Part shown: piece by piece, positions 19,769 to 28,805 of the stretch
Numbering within the stretch: position 1 is the first letter of the stretch
Layout: the number at the start of each line of letters is the position of its first letter
Assembly: GCF_009928425.1 (NCBI RefSeq)
Contig: NZ_JAABNS010000001.1
Location: 1,674,001-1,738,000, forward strand
Direction: 5' to 3'
Origin: Pseudarthrobacter sp. ATCC 49987
GTDB taxonomy: Bacteria > Actinomycetota > Actinomycetes > Actinomycetales > Micrococcaceae
DNA: 64,000 bases
Program-made: the position numbers and the translations under genes
Notes under the pieces: generated by a model
Database searches by the model: none
What the model was told of the DNA's origin: nothing
The model's input: the letters and a program-made list of their open reading frames with translations, nothing else

Positions 19769-19824
19769 GGAATCACGGTTACTGAGGGTCTGCGCCTGCA
19801 GATCCCGGGGCGAAGGGGGAAAAG

Positions 19825-20286
19825 ATGTTCGAATGGCTGCCCGAAAACTGGTGGGCGTTATGGCTCACGGTGTTTCTGGTGTTCGCCGTGGTGGAGATGC
19901 TCACCCTGGACCTGTTCTTCATCATGCTCGGCGGTGGAGCCCTTGCCGGGCTGGTGGCCTCCTTCGCCGGCGCCGACCTCGGTCTGCAAATCGTGGCCTT
20001 CTGCGTGGTGTCCCTCCTGATGATCGGTTTCGTCCGGCCCGTCGCCCTCAAGCACCTCCACAAAGGCCCGGCCGACCGCCGGAGCAACGTCGAGCGGCTG
20101 ATCGGCGAATCCGCCCTCGTGATGGAGCCGGTCAGCGCCAACGGCGGGCTCGTCAAAATCGGCGGCGACGTCTGGAGCGCCCGCTCCGAGACCGGAGTCC
20201 TGGCACCCGGCCAGCACGCGATCGTCAGCGCGATCGACGGCGCCACCGCCGTCGTTGCCCCGCAGCCGGAAACCGCCATCCAATAG
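19825..20286 (+). CDS. NfeD-family membrane protein
   Basis: This 153-residue protein has two or three hydrophobic segments in residues 10-75 and then a soluble beta-barrel-like (OB-fold) domain from about residue 90 (ALVMEPVSANGGLVKIGGDV). NfeD proteins pair with SPFH/stomatin proteins and help organise membrane domains. The partner follows 97 bp downstream on the same strand. The ribosome site AGGGGGAAAAG directly precedes the ATG. Confidence 0.85.
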   Translation: MFEWLPENWWALWLTVFLVFAVVEMLTLDLFFIMLGGGALAGLVASFAGADLGLQIVAFCVVSLLMIGFVRPVALKHLHKGPADRRSNVERLIGESALVMEPVSANGGLVKIGGDVWSARSETGVLAPGQHAIVSAIDGATAVVAPQPETAIQ

Positions 20287-20383
20287 CCCGCAAAAGAATT
20301 CCGGCTGCCGCCACCGGCACCGGGGACGCGGCGGGACACCGCCGCACACCATGGCAAGACCAAATCTGGGGAATAGGTGATGT

Positions 20384-21346
20384 ATGGATATCGCAGTCGC
20401 AATCGTGCTGCTGGTTCTCGTTGCGTTCGTAATAATTGTGCTGGTCCGGTCGGTGCGGATTGTCCCGCAGGCCCGTGCCGGCGTCGTCGAGCGGCTGGGC
20501 AAGTACCAGCGGACGCTGAACCCCGGCCTCACGATCCTGATCCCGTTCGTGGACAGGCTGCTGCCGCTGCTTGACCTGCGTGAACAGGTGGTCTCCTTCC
20601 CGCCGCAGCCGGTGATCACCGAGGACAACCTCGTGGTCTCCATCGACACGGTGGTCTACTTCCAGGTCACCGACGCACGGGCGGCAACCTATGAGATCGC
20701 CAACTACATCCAGGCGGTCGAGCAGCTCACCACCACGACGCTCCGCAACGTCGTCGGCGGCCTGAACCTCGAAGAGGCCCTGACCTCCCGTGACCAGATC
20801 AACGGGCAGCTCCGCGGTGTGCTGGACGAAGCGACCGGCCGCTGGGGCATCCGTGTCTCCCGGGTGGAACTCAAGGCGATCGATCCGCCGCACTCCATCC
20901 AGGATTCGATGGAGAAGCAGATGCGCGCCGAGCGTGACCGCCGCGCCGCCATCCTGACCGCGGAAGGCACCAAGCAGTCCGCCATCCTCACCGCCGAAGG
21001 CCAGCGGCAGTCCTCCATCCTGAAGGCCGAAGGCGACGCGAAGGCGGCGATCCTTCGTGCCGATGGTGAGGCCCAGGCCATCCAGAAGGTGTTCGACGCG
21101 ATCCACAAGGGCAACCCCGACCAGAAGCTCCTCGCCTACCAGTACCTGCAGACCCTCCCGAAGATAGCCGAGGGCTCGGCGAACAAGCTGTGGATCATCC
21201 CGAGTGAGGTGGGCGAGGCCCTCAAGGGCATCGGGAACGCGCTGGGCGGCAGCAAGGATGGCCAGTTCAATGACGGGCTGTTCGGCCCCGATTCCGACGC
21301 CGCGGCGGGACCCGCCGCGGCCAGGCCGGCTGCGCCGGAGGCCTAA
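20384..21346 (+). CDS. SPFH/band-7 (stomatin-like) protein
   Basis: This 320-residue protein has one N-terminal membrane segment (about residues 4-24), a band-7 domain (VPQARAGVVERLGKYQRTLNPGL and on; quoted in part as RAGVVERLGKYQRTLNPGL), and an Ala/Glu/Lys-rich coiled-coil region with repeated AEG units (residues 185-225). Such proteins form oligomeric membrane scaffolds. It forms an operon with nfeD, as in many bacteria, and is followed by a strong terminator. The C-terminus is Ala/Pro-rich. The start is supported by AGGTGA 3 nt upstream, closer than usual. Confidence 0.9.
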   Translation: MDIAVAIVLLVLVAFVIIVLVRSVRIVPQARAGVVERLGKYQRTLNPGLTILIPFVDRLLPLLDLREQVVSFPPQPVITEDNLVVSIDTVVYFQVTDARAATYEIANYIQAVEQLTTTTLRNVVGGLNLEEALTSRDQINGQLRGVLDEATGRWGIRVSRVELKAIDPPHSIQDSMEKQMRAERDRRAAILTAEGTKQSAILTAEGQRQSSILKAEGDAKAAILRADGEAQAIQKVFDAIHKGNPDQKLLAYQYLQTLPKIAEGSANKLWIIPSEVGEALKGIGNALGGSKDGQFNDGLFGPDSDAAAGPAAARPAAPEA

Positions 21347-21363
21347 GCGTTTCAAGGAAAGAA

Positions 21364-21394
21364 GGGAGTACCCGCTCGCCGGGTGCTCCCTTTT
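21364..21394 (+). terminator. Rho-independent terminator after the SPFH gene
   Basis: An 11-bp stem (GGGAGTACCCG / CGGGTGCTCCC, one G-T pair) with a 5-nt loop is followed by TTTT. It lies 18 bp after the SPFH stop and insulates rbpA from the nfeD operon. Confidence 0.85.
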
Positions 21395-21429
21395 CGCCTG
21401 TCCGGAACCGCTGCCACGTCCCTGCCGGC

Positions 21430-21459
21430 TTTACCGGGGGTGGTCTGTGCCCGTATACT
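21430..21459 (+). promoter_or_regulatory. Putative rbpA promoter
   Basis: TTTACC (21430-21435), an 18-nt spacer and TATACT (21454-21459) give a sigma-A-type promoter. Transcription would start near 21466, leaving a leader of about 178 nt before the rbpA ATG. Confidence 0.5.
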
Positions 21460-21465
21460 TGAGTA

Positions 21466-21643
21466 TTTGTCCGGCTGGTTCAGTCCGGCGGAACAATTAA
21501 GCTTCGCAAAGCGTTTAATCCAGTGACGATAGATCCGGTATGGGTCCCGTGAGACGGCGCGATGCAAACAGTAGTCCGGCGCGGCCTCACAGCCCCCGGC
21601 TAACGCAGGGCATGACCCTGCGAACCGAATAGAGGGAGAAAAG
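21466..21643 (+). promoter_or_regulatory. Long structured 5' leader of rbpA
   Basis: About 178 nt separate the predicted start site from the rbpA ATG. The leader holds a hairpin with arms ATTAAGCTT and AAGC..TTAAT around 21494-21517. A perfect 7-bp stem CGCAGGG / CCCTGCG with loop CATGA (21604-21622) lies about 12 nt before the ribosome site. GTCCGGC occurs three times. It matches no RNA family I recognise; a regulatory role is inferred from length and structure. Confidence 0.35.
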
Positions 21644-21991
21644 ATGAGCGATCGCAGCCTGCGGGGTATGCGCCTTGGCGCACAGAGCATGGAGACCGAA
21701 TCCGGTGTCGAACCGGCTCCGCGCCAGCGGGTTGAGTACCGTTGCGCGGACGGCGAACAGGTATTCGTGACCTTCTCCTCCGAAGCGGAGATCCCCCCGG
21801 TATGGGTATCCAAGACCGGCAAGGAAGCCTTGCTCGTCGACGGCGAACGCCCTGTGAACCTCAACGAAAAGGCAGTCCGCACGCACTGGGACATGCTCCT
21901 GGAACGCCGGTCGCTGCCCGAACTCGAGCAGATCCTCGAAGACCGCCTGACGATCCTGCGCGAACGCCGCGGCGAACGGCGCTCGGCCTAA
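21644..21991 (+). CDS. rbpA: RNA polymerase-binding protein RbpA
   Basis: This 115-residue actinobacterial protein binds RNA polymerase and the principal sigma factor and stabilises the open complex; some members are linked to rifampicin tolerance. Visible are the N-terminal tail SDRSLRGMRLGAQSMETE, the central zinc-ribbon-like fold (VEYRCADGEQVFVTFS) and the C-terminal sigma-interaction region (RTHWDMLLERRSLPELEQIL). The ribosome site GAGGGAGAAAAG precedes the ATG. It is monocistronic, bounded by terminators on both sides, and has a long leader. Confidence 0.95.
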   Translation: MSDRSLRGMRLGAQSMETESGVEPAPRQRVEYRCADGEQVFVTFSSEAEIPPVWVSKTGKEALLVDGERPVNLNEKAVRTHWDMLLERRSLPELEQILEDRLTILRERRGERRSA

Positions 21992-22014
21992 ACAGCCCGT
22001 GCACCTGCCACAGC

Positions 22015-22063
22015 AAAAGGGCCGGATCCACACTCCCACTGCGGGGTACGGATCCGGCCCTTT
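22015..22063. terminator. Bidirectional terminator between rbpA and ppm1
   Basis: A 14-bp perfect inverted repeat, AAAGGGCCGGATCC (22016-22029) and GGATCCGGCCCTTT (22050-22063), has a 20-nt loop. The A- and T-rich ends serve both converging genes. Confidence 0.85.
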
Positions 22064-22102
22064 GCGCATGCCGGCGACTGGCGCCGGCACCGCAGGTGCC
22101 TG

Positions 22103-22846
22103 CTAGGGCTTCTTGCCGGTGATTTTCCCGGAGAGCGTGTTCCAGCGGGCGGCCAGGCCCCACTTCGTCACATTGATCATGGCTTCGACCACGATGTTTC
22201 CGCTCATCTTCGAGGCGCCCAGCTCACGTTCGACGAAAGTGATGGGGCGTTCGACAATCGTCAGACCAAGCTTGGCCACGCGCCAGGCGAGGTCCACCTG
22301 GAAGCCGTACCCGACTGAGTCGACGGCGTCCAGGTTCAGCTTCTCCAGGGTGCTCCGGCGGAACGCACGGAAGCCCCCGGTGACGTCCTTGATTTTCAGG
22401 CCCAGCAGGATCCGGGCGTAGGTGCTGCCCACCCGGGAAATCGCCTGCCGGTACAGCGGCCAGTTGACGACACTGCCGCCGGGTACCCAGCGGGAGCCCA
22501 TGGCGAGGTCGGCGCCCTGTTCCACGGCCTCCAGCAGCTGGGGAAGCTGCTCCGGCTGGTGCGAGCCGTCGGCGTCCATCTCGACGAGGACGTCGTAACC
22601 GGCGTCGAGGCCCCACTTGAAACCGGCGATGTATGCCGCTCCGAGTCCGGCTTTGCCCGCGCGGTGCAGGACATGGACCTGGCTGTCCTCGGCGGCGAAG
22701 CGGTCCGCCAGCTGCCCGGTGCCGTCGGGGCTGTTGTCGTCGACAACCAGGACGTCGGAGCCCGGCACAGCCGTGCGCAGGCGCCCGAGGGTCTTGGGCA
22801 ACGATTCCAGCTCGTTGTAGGTCGGGATGATCGTGAGGACACGCAC
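22103..22846 (-). CDS. ppm1: Polyprenol monophosphomannose synthase (GT2 family)
   Basis: This 247-residue glycosyltransferase moves mannose from GDP-mannose to polyprenyl phosphate, giving the donor for lipoglycans and protein mannosylation. The nucleotide-binding start IIPTYNELESLPKTL, VVDDNSPDGTG and the DADGS metal motif match dolichol-phosphate-mannose synthases. No membrane segment or Lnt domain is fused, unlike some mycobacterial forms. The GTG at 22846 has a GGAAAGG ribosome site. A TATAAT -10 element lies 76 bp upstream. Confidence 0.9.
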   Translation of the reverse strand: MRVLTIIPTYNELESLPKTLGRLRTAVPGSDVLVVDDNSPDGTGQLADRFAAEDSQVHVLHRAGKAGLGAAYIAGFKWGLDAGYDVLVEMDADGSHQPEQLPQLLEAVEQGADLAMGSRWVPGGSVVNWPLYRQAISRVGSTYARILLGLKIKDVTGGFRAFRRSTLEKLNLDAVDSVGYGFQVDLAWRVAKLGLTIVERPITFVERELGASKMSGNIVVEAMINVTKWGLAARWNTLSGKITGKKP

Positions 22847-22921
22847 AGCGAGGCCTTTCCTTGAAGGGAGCGGTCAAACGCCGGGCGGTCACTCAGGAGC
22901 TGATACCAGGCGCAACTCTCC

Positions 22922-22927
22922 ATTATA
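22922..22927 (-). promoter_or_regulatory. Putative -10 of ppm1
   Basis: A consensus TATAAT on the minus strand gives a leader of about 70 nt. No good -35 is visible. Confidence 0.4.
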
Positions 22928-23287
22928 GGGAGTCGCCGGACCCTCGGGGGCCGATGCCGGCCCCCGGGCAGGTCCACCCGCTTCGGGCCAGTTCCGGCAG
23001 CCCGCGGAAAGCGCCGCCGGAACCGTTTTCTGCTGCGAAGTGGACCCGCCCCCTGGGGTTACCCATGGCCACGGCCAAGGTAGCTGCCGCGGTTGCGGCA
23101 ACCTGGACCTGACCGGGGGGACGTCCGGAGTCTGCGCCTTACGCAACCCTCCGTTGACCCTCAATGCTACGGGCACGGCCCGATCTGTCAACCGGTCCAT
23201 GACCTGCCGATTCATCCATCGTCGCAGGTCAGGGGCGCCTCAAGCCTGTCGAAGTTTCGGTGTGGCACCGGCCGGGCCGGCTGGCGG
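22928..23287. other. Intergenic region without a recognisable gene
   Basis: This stretch lies between the ppm1 promoter and the amidohydrolase stop. The open frames across it show no family resemblance or ribosome site, and I see no terminator or clear repeat. It holds nothing I can identify. Confidence 0.5.
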
Positions 23288-24946
23288 TCAGCCCCGCAGG
23301 TGGCCGCTGGCGAACAGCTCGCGGCCGTCCCTGACGGTCTGCAGGCAGGCCGGCTCGGAGCCGGTGTCCAGCGCGGGCAGCAGCGGCGTCCGGGCGCGGG
23401 GGTCCGTGCTCCAGGACTGGACCCGGCCGTCAGCGACCTGGACCATAAGCTCATCGACTTCCCACACGGCAAAGCTGGCGGGGGCCCCGGGTACCAGCTG
23501 GCCGGCCATCGGGTTCCGGTACCGGGCAGCGCGCCAGCCGGCCCGCGTATGGCCCAGGAACGCGGCGCGGGCCGAGATCTGTTCCGCGGGGTTGTTGTGC
23601 TGCAGGCAGGCCCGGACGCTGGCCCACGGCCGCAGGGGCGTGACCGGGCTGTCGCTGCCAAAGGAGATCGGGACGCCGGCGGCGTAGAAGGACGCAAAGG
23701 GGTTCATGCCGACCCTCCGGGAGCCCAGGCGCTGCTGGTAGAGACCGTCCTCGCCGCCCCAGGCAGCATCGAAGCCGGGCTGGGCGCTGACGGTGACGGA
23801 GTACGCGGCCAGTCTGCGGATGGATTCGGCGTCGGCGAGTTCGACGTGTTCGAGGCGGTGGCCGGCGGCCCGGACCTTCTGCTCGCCGACTTCCGCTGCC
23901 GCCTGGTCCAAGGCGTCCAGTGCGGCGTCGAGGCCGGCGTCGCCGATCACATGGAATCCTGCCTGGATGCCCAGCAGCGAGCACGCGGCCACGTGTGCCG
24001 CGGCCTCCGCGACCGAGAGGTACAGGCTCCCGCGCTCCCCCGGGGCGTCGCTGTAGTCCGCCCGCACGGCCGCGGTCCGCGAACCGATCGAGCCGTCCAT
24101 GTTCAGGTCGCCCGCCAGCCCGAGCACGGGCACGCCGAGGCCGTCAAGGATGGACCGGGCGTGGTCCGCCGAGGTGGCCAGCTCGCCCCAGTACGGCAGG
24201 ATTTCCGGAACGGCGTCCGGGCCCGTGTTCCAGGCGGCGGTGAGCCGGAGGTCGTCAATGCTGCCGATGTGCGGTGCCGCCATTTCCGCGACGGCCACAT
24301 AGCCGTTGGCTGCCGCCTCGGCGAGGGCCCGCTGCTGGTAGCTTCGGAGCGCCGCGGCGGGCAAGTGGCGCGTCGCCAGCCGGGCGGCGGTGTGGGCGGC
24401 ACTCTTGACCTGGCTGCCGGCACCGGAGCCGTCGATCCCGTCGAGGCCGGCGGCTGCCGCCAGCGACGTGGATACAAGGGCCGAGTGCACGTCGACGCGG
24501 GAGAGATAGACGTTGCGCCCGCCGGCGGCGCGTTCGAGTTCCTCGCGGGAGGGCAGCGCCGGGTCCGTCCACCGGGTCTCGTCCCAGCCGTGACCCAGCA
24601 CGGCGCCGCCCTCGCTGGCAGCGGAGGCGGCGAAGCCGGCGACGGCGTCGAGCAGTTCCCGGGCGGAGCGGACGCTGCCGAGCTGCAGGGAGTCCAGGGC
24701 GATGCCTGTTTCGGTGAGATGGACATGGGAGTCGACGAAACCGGGGGCGAGGAGCGCCCCGTGCAGGTCGATGACCTCCATCGAGGCGTCGGCGATCGAG
24801 GTGGCCGCCTGCTCGGAACCGACCCACGCGACGGTGTCGCCGTCGACCAGCATCGCCGTCGCAAAGGGATCAGCGGCGGTGTAGACGGAGCCGTTCCTGT
24901 ACAGCGTTACCTTGTGCGGCGCGGGGGTGGCCGGTGAATCGGTCAT
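23288..24946 (-). CDS. Amidohydrolase-family protein (YtcJ-like)
   Basis: This 552-residue metal-dependent hydrolase belongs to the YtcJ/exoenzyme-regulatory AepA group, whose substrates are mostly unknown. It has the N-terminal composite domain, then the metal-binding GFVDSHVHLTETG (about residue 75) and later HVIGDAGLDAALD and GSDSPVTPL, typical of the group. No signal peptide is seen, so a cytoplasmic location is likely. AAGGAG lies 10 nt upstream of the ATG. It starts 88 bp after helY on the same strand and may be co-transcribed. Confidence 0.85.
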   Translation of the reverse strand: MTDSPATPAPHKVTLYRNGSVYTAADPFATAMLVDGDTVAWVGSEQAATSIADASMEVIDLHGALLAPGFVDSHVHLTETGIALDSLQLGSVRSARELLDAVAGFAASAASEGGAVLGHGWDETRWTDPALPSREELERAAGGRNVYLSRVDVHSALVSTSLAAAAGLDGIDGSGAGSQVKSAAHTAARLATRHLPAAALRSYQQRALAEAAANGYVAVAEMAAPHIGSIDDLRLTAAWNTGPDAVPEILPYWGELATSADHARSILDGLGVPVLGLAGDLNMDGSIGSRTAAVRADYSDAPGERGSLYLSVAEAAAHVAACSLLGIQAGFHVIGDAGLDAALDALDQAAAEVGEQKVRAAGHRLEHVELADAESIRRLAAYSVTVSAQPGFDAAWGGEDGLYQQRLGSRRVGMNPFASFYAAGVPISFGSDSPVTPLRPWASVRACLQHNNPAEQISARAAFLGHTRAGWRAARYRNPMAGQLVPGAPASFAVWEVDELMVQVADGRVQSWSTDPRARTPLLPALDTGSEPACLQTVRDGRELFASGHLRG

Positions 24947-25034
24947 GGGTCTGGGACTCCTTGCAACTGGTGACCGGCACGGGCCGGACGTGTTCGACGA
25001 CGGTGGGGAGGGTTTGGCCGGGCGGCCGTGGCGG

Positions 25035-27938
25035 TCAGGCCACGGAGGAATACGCGACGACGCCGCGCTTGATGAGTTTGATTGCTTCGCCGCACAGCCG
25101 GGAGACCCGCGGGTCCAGCGTCGGGATTTTTGCCAGCTGGTCCAGCAGGTCGATGACTTGTTTCACCCACCGGACAAAGTCGCCTGCGGCCAGGTCCGTG
25201 CCGCTGAGGACGTCCTGCAGGTGCCGGCCCTTGGCCCACTTGAAGATCGGCCAGACCAGGCCGAGTTCGGGTTCGCCGGTCAGCGGGAGCTTGCTGGCTT
25301 CCTCGACGTCCTCCAGGGCGGACCATTCATGGACCACAATGTCGACGGCGGATTCCAGTGCAATGCTCGGCATCTTGGGCCGGAGTCCGCGGTCCTCGCG
25401 CTTGGCCTGGTAGACCAGGACGCTGGCCAGGGCGGCGACCTCCGCGGCGTCAAGGTCTCCGAAGGCGCCCAGCCGCAGGGACTGCGAAATCAGCAGGTCC
25501 TTTTCGCCGTAGATCCGGCGCAGACGCTGGCCGTCGGGGCTGATGGTGAGCACCCCGTCGTCGGCGGTTTCCAGGTAGCCGTAGCTGGACAGGACGCCGC
25601 AGACCCGGTCGAAGGTCTTGGCGATGGTGTTGGTGCGGCCCTGGATCTGGCGGACCAGCCCGTCGGTCTCCTGCCGGAGCTTCCAGTAGCGCTCGGACCA
25701 GCGCGCATGGTCCTCGCGTTCGCTGCAGCCATGGCAGGGGTGGGCGCGGAGCTCACGGCGCAGCTCGGTGATCTTCTTTTCCTGGTCCGGCTGGGCGGCG
25801 GCGCGGCCAAAGTCGTCGTTGCGGCCCGGCGGCGCCGGCGGCCGGTTCTCCCGAAGGGCGTTGCGCACGGAGGACGCCAGGTCACGCCGTGACTTGGGCA
25901 CCTTGGCGTTGAAGGACTTCGGGATCCGGACCCTGGTGATGGGAGACAGCGGCCCTTCCACATCCTGGGTGCCGATCCGGCGCAACTGGTTGTCCAGGGT
26001 CATGACGGCGGGCCGCGGTTCGCGGGAGTGGTGGTCGGAGCTGAGGACGACGGCGAGTCCGGGCGCCCGCCCGGTGGGCACATCCACCACGTCCCCGGGG
26101 AGCAGCCGGCTCAGGGAGTCCTCGGTCACGGACTTCCTGGCCCGGGAACTGGTCGTCGAGGCGTTCTTCTCCGCATCGGAGAGCGCCCGCCGGATCCGCG
26201 AGTAGTCGGTGAAGTCCCCCAGGTGGCAGCTCATCGCCTTGCTGAAGCCGGCCAGGGACTCTTCGCGGCCGCGCACCTGCTTCGCCAGCCCGACGACCGA
26301 GCGGTCGGCCTGGAACTGGGCGAAAGAGGACTCCAGGATCTCCCGGGCCCGGGGCCGACCGAACTGCGCCAGGAGGTTGATGGACATGTTGTACGTGGGC
26401 CGGAAACTGGAATTCAGCGGGTACGTGCGCCGCGAGGCGAGGCCGGCAACGGCCGTCGGATCCGTGCCCGGCTGCCACAGGACGACGGCGTGGCCCTCGA
26501 CGTCGATCCCGCGGCGGCCGGCGCGTCCGGTCAGCTGCGTGTACTCCCCCGCGGTGATGTTCACGTGCGCCTCGCCATTGAACTTGTCGAGCTTTTCCAG
26601 CACGACGGAGCGCGCCGGCATGTTGACGCCGAGCGCGAGGGTTTCGGTCGCGAACACGGCCTTGACCAGTCCGTCGACGAAGAGTTTCTCCACCACTTCC
26701 TTGAAGGTGGGCAGCATGCCGGCGTGGTGTGCCGCCAGCCCGCGGAGCAGCCCGTCGCGCCAGCTCCAGAAGCCCAGGACGTCCAGGTCGTCGGAGGGGA
26801 TGTCCTGCGCTGCCTCATCGACGCGCCGCGCAATGATGAGCTGTTCCTGCTCGGTGGTCAGCCACAGGCCGGCAGCAACGCACTGCGCCACGGCGGCATC
26901 GCAGCCGGCGCGGGAAAAGATGAAGGTGATCGCCGGCAGGAGGTCCTGCCGGTCCAGGCTGGCGATGACCTGGGGGCGGCTGGCCTTCCGGACGGGGCTG
27001 CGCGGCCCGCCCTGCGGTTCGTCGTCCCGCCGGCTGCTCTGGCGCCGCTGGTTGCGGCCGCCGTGGCCGAAGCGTCCGCGGAAGTTCATCTGGCTCTCGG
27101 CGCGGGCCATGGAGAGCAGTTCGGGGTTGACCTCGAAGCCGGGGCGCTCGGTGATGACGGCTTTGGGGCCGGGGGTTTCCGTAGTTCCGGCGGCGGACAC
27201 TGCGGCCTCGCCGGCCGGGGCGATCTCATCGAAGCTCGTGTCGTCGGCGAAGAGATCCACGATCTTCCGGCCCACCATGACGTGCTGCCACAGCGGCACG
27301 GGCCGGTGCTCGGAAACGATAACGTCGGTCTGGCCGCGCACCGTGTCCAGCCAGGCGCCGAACTCCTCGGCGTTGGAGACGGTGGCGCTGAGCGAGGCGA
27401 CCTGGACCTCGCTGGGGAGGTGGATGATGACCTCCTCCCAGACGGCGCCGCGGAAGCGGTCCGCGAGGTAGTGGACCTCGTCCATGACGACGTAGCCGAG
27501 GTCGCTGAGGGTGCTGGAGTCGGCGTAGAGCATGTTGCGGAGCACCTCGGTGGTCATCACCACAACCGGGGCGTCGCCGTTGATGCTGGTATCACCGGTC
27601 AGCAGCCCCACCCGGTCGGCACCGTACTTGTCCGCCAGTTCGGAGTACTTCTGGTTGGACAGGGCCTTGATGGGGGTGGTGTAGAAGGCCTTGAGTCCGC
27701 GCTGGAGGGCAAGGTAGATGGCGAACTCCCCCACGATCGTCTTGCCGGCTCCCGTGGGGGCGGCCACCAGGACGCCACGGCCGGCCTGGAGGGACAGGCA
27801 GGCTTCGCGCTGGAAGTCGTCGAGTTCGAAGGCGAGCGAACGGATGAAGCCGCCCAGATAGGTCTTGGCTTCTGCGGCCCGCTCGGCACTGGCTCGGTAG
27901 CGTTCAGACGGCGATTCCGGCCCGGGTAGTGAGGACAT
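25035..27938 (-). CDS. helY: Ski2/Mtr4-like DEVH-box helicase HelY
   Basis: This 967-residue ATP-dependent RNA helicase has Walker A APTGAGKT (motif I), MDEVHYL (motif II), LSATVSNAEEFG (motif III), QLTGRAGRRG (motif VI) and a C-terminal region of DSHCT type. Length and order match actinobacterial HelY, a homologue of eukaryotic Ski2/Mtr4 RNA-decay helicases; the bacterial role is poorly known. A TAGGCT hexamer 6 nt before the ATG suggests a leaderless start. It lies 24 bp downstream of tatC, a conserved actinobacterial neighbourhood. Confidence 0.92.
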   Translation of the reverse strand: MSSLPGPESPSERYRASAERAAEAKTYLGGFIRSLAFELDDFQREACLSLQAGRGVLVAAPTGAGKTIVGEFAIYLALQRGLKAFYTTPIKALSNQKYSELADKYGADRVGLLTGDTSINGDAPVVVMTTEVLRNMLYADSSTLSDLGYVVMDEVHYLADRFRGAVWEEVIIHLPSEVQVASLSATVSNAEEFGAWLDTVRGQTDVIVSEHRPVPLWQHVMVGRKIVDLFADDTSFDEIAPAGEAAVSAAGTTETPGPKAVITERPGFEVNPELLSMARAESQMNFRGRFGHGGRNQRRQSSRRDDEPQGGPRSPVRKASRPQVIASLDRQDLLPAITFIFSRAGCDAAVAQCVAAGLWLTTEQEQLIIARRVDEAAQDIPSDDLDVLGFWSWRDGLLRGLAAHHAGMLPTFKEVVEKLFVDGLVKAVFATETLALGVNMPARSVVLEKLDKFNGEAHVNITAGEYTQLTGRAGRRGIDVEGHAVVLWQPGTDPTAVAGLASRRTYPLNSSFRPTYNMSINLLAQFGRPRAREILESSFAQFQADRSVVGLAKQVRGREESLAGFSKAMSCHLGDFTDYSRIRRALSDAEKNASTTSSRARKSVTEDSLSRLLPGDVVDVPTGRAPGLAVVLSSDHHSREPRPAVMTLDNQLRRIGTQDVEGPLSPITRVRIPKSFNAKVPKSRRDLASSVRNALRENRPPAPPGRNDDFGRAAAQPDQEKKITELRRELRAHPCHGCSEREDHARWSERYWKLRQETDGLVRQIQGRTNTIAKTFDRVCGVLSSYGYLETADDGVLTISPDGQRLRRIYGEKDLLISQSLRLGAFGDLDAAEVAALASVLVYQAKREDRGLRPKMPSIALESAVDIVVHEWSALEDVEEASKLPLTGEPELGLVWPIFKWAKGRHLQDVLSGTDLAAGDFVRWVKQVIDLLDQLAKIPTLDPRVSRLCGEAIKLIKRGVVAYSSVA

Positions 27939-27944
27939 GCTTCC

Positions 27945-27950
27945 AGCCTA
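27945..27950 (-). promoter_or_regulatory. Putative -10 of helY (leaderless)
   Basis: TAGGCT on the minus strand, 6 nt before the ATG at 27938. helY may thus be transcribed independently of tatC. Confidence 0.4.
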
Positions 27951-27962
27951 GTGCGCCAAGGG

Positions 27963-28799
27963 CTAGAGATTCTCCAGCTCGGAGCTGGGAGTCGCCTGGT
28001 CCGCGGTGGCCTCGGTCTCGGCGGCCCGTTTGACGGCACGCCGTTCACGCCGGCGGTCGTTGAGCAGGCACAGCCCGATGGCGGCGAAGAAGAGCAGGAG
28101 CATGGGACCGGCGAGATAGAACATGCTCATCGCGTCGGCTCCGGGCGCGGCCATGGCGGCGAAGAGGCAGACCAAAAAGACGGTGATGCGCCAGCTCTTG
28201 ACGAGCTGCTTGCCCTTGACGACTCCCGCCAGGTTCAGTCCGACGAGGATCACCGGCAGCAGGAAGGCGATGCCGAAGGCCAGCAGGAGTCGTAGGACGA
28301 AGGACAGATAGACCTGGGCGCTGATGAAGTTGGAGCCGCCGGTCGGGGTGAAATCGGTCAGCACCCGAACCGCATTGGGAAGCACCAGCCACGCCAGCAG
28401 GACGCCGCCCACAAACAGCGGGACCGCGGCAGCAACGAAGGACAGGGCCATCCGGCGTTCCTTCTTGTGCAGGCCGGGGACGATGAATGCCCACAGCTGG
28501 TACAGCCAGACCGGGCTGGCGACGATCAGGCCGAGGAAGACGGAAACCTGGATCATCAGGTCAAAGGAGCTTGCCACGCCGTCGAAGTTCAGCGTCGCCT
28601 GCCGGCCCTCATGTGTGTTGAGGTCGCTGATCGGTTTGATCAGCGCCGCAAGCATGGGCTGGTAAACGAGGAAGCCGACGACGGTACCCAGCACGACGGC
28701 GATTGCGGACTTGAAGAGACGGTTCCGCAGCTCTTTGAGGTGATCGAGGAGCGCCATCCTCCCCTCGGGGTTCGACCGGCGGCCCATGGTTACTGCCAC
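27963..28799 (-). CDS. tatC: Sec-independent protein translocase TatC
   Basis: This 278-residue integral membrane protein with six predicted helices is the receptor for twin-arginine signal peptides. The N-terminal MALLDHLKELRNRLFKS and the FVAAAVPLFVGGVLLAW region are typical. A charged Arg/Glu C-terminus extends into the cytoplasm. The start is uncertain: the GTG at 28799 (6 bp after tatA) and the ATG at 28787 are both in frame and neither has a clear ribosome site. tatA is directly upstream, so the two form an operon. Confidence 0.93.
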   Translation of the reverse strand: MAVTMGRRSNPEGRMALLDHLKELRNRLFKSAIAVVLGTVVGFLVYQPMLAALIKPISDLNTHEGRQATLNFDGVASSFDLMIQVSVFLGLIVASPVWLYQLWAFIVPGLHKKERRMALSFVAAAVPLFVGGVLLAWLVLPNAVRVLTDFTPTGGSNFISAQVYLSFVLRLLLAFGIAFLLPVILVGLNLAGVVKGKQLVKSWRITVFLVCLFAAMAAPGADAMSMFYLAGPMLLLFFAAIGLCLLNDRRRERRAVKRAAETEATADQATPSSELENL

Positions 28800-28805
28800 G
28801 CGGTA

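Noticed and set aside
23093..24937. 614-codon open frame on the plus strand
   Set aside because: Antisense shadow of the amidohydrolase gene, with no recognisable motif.
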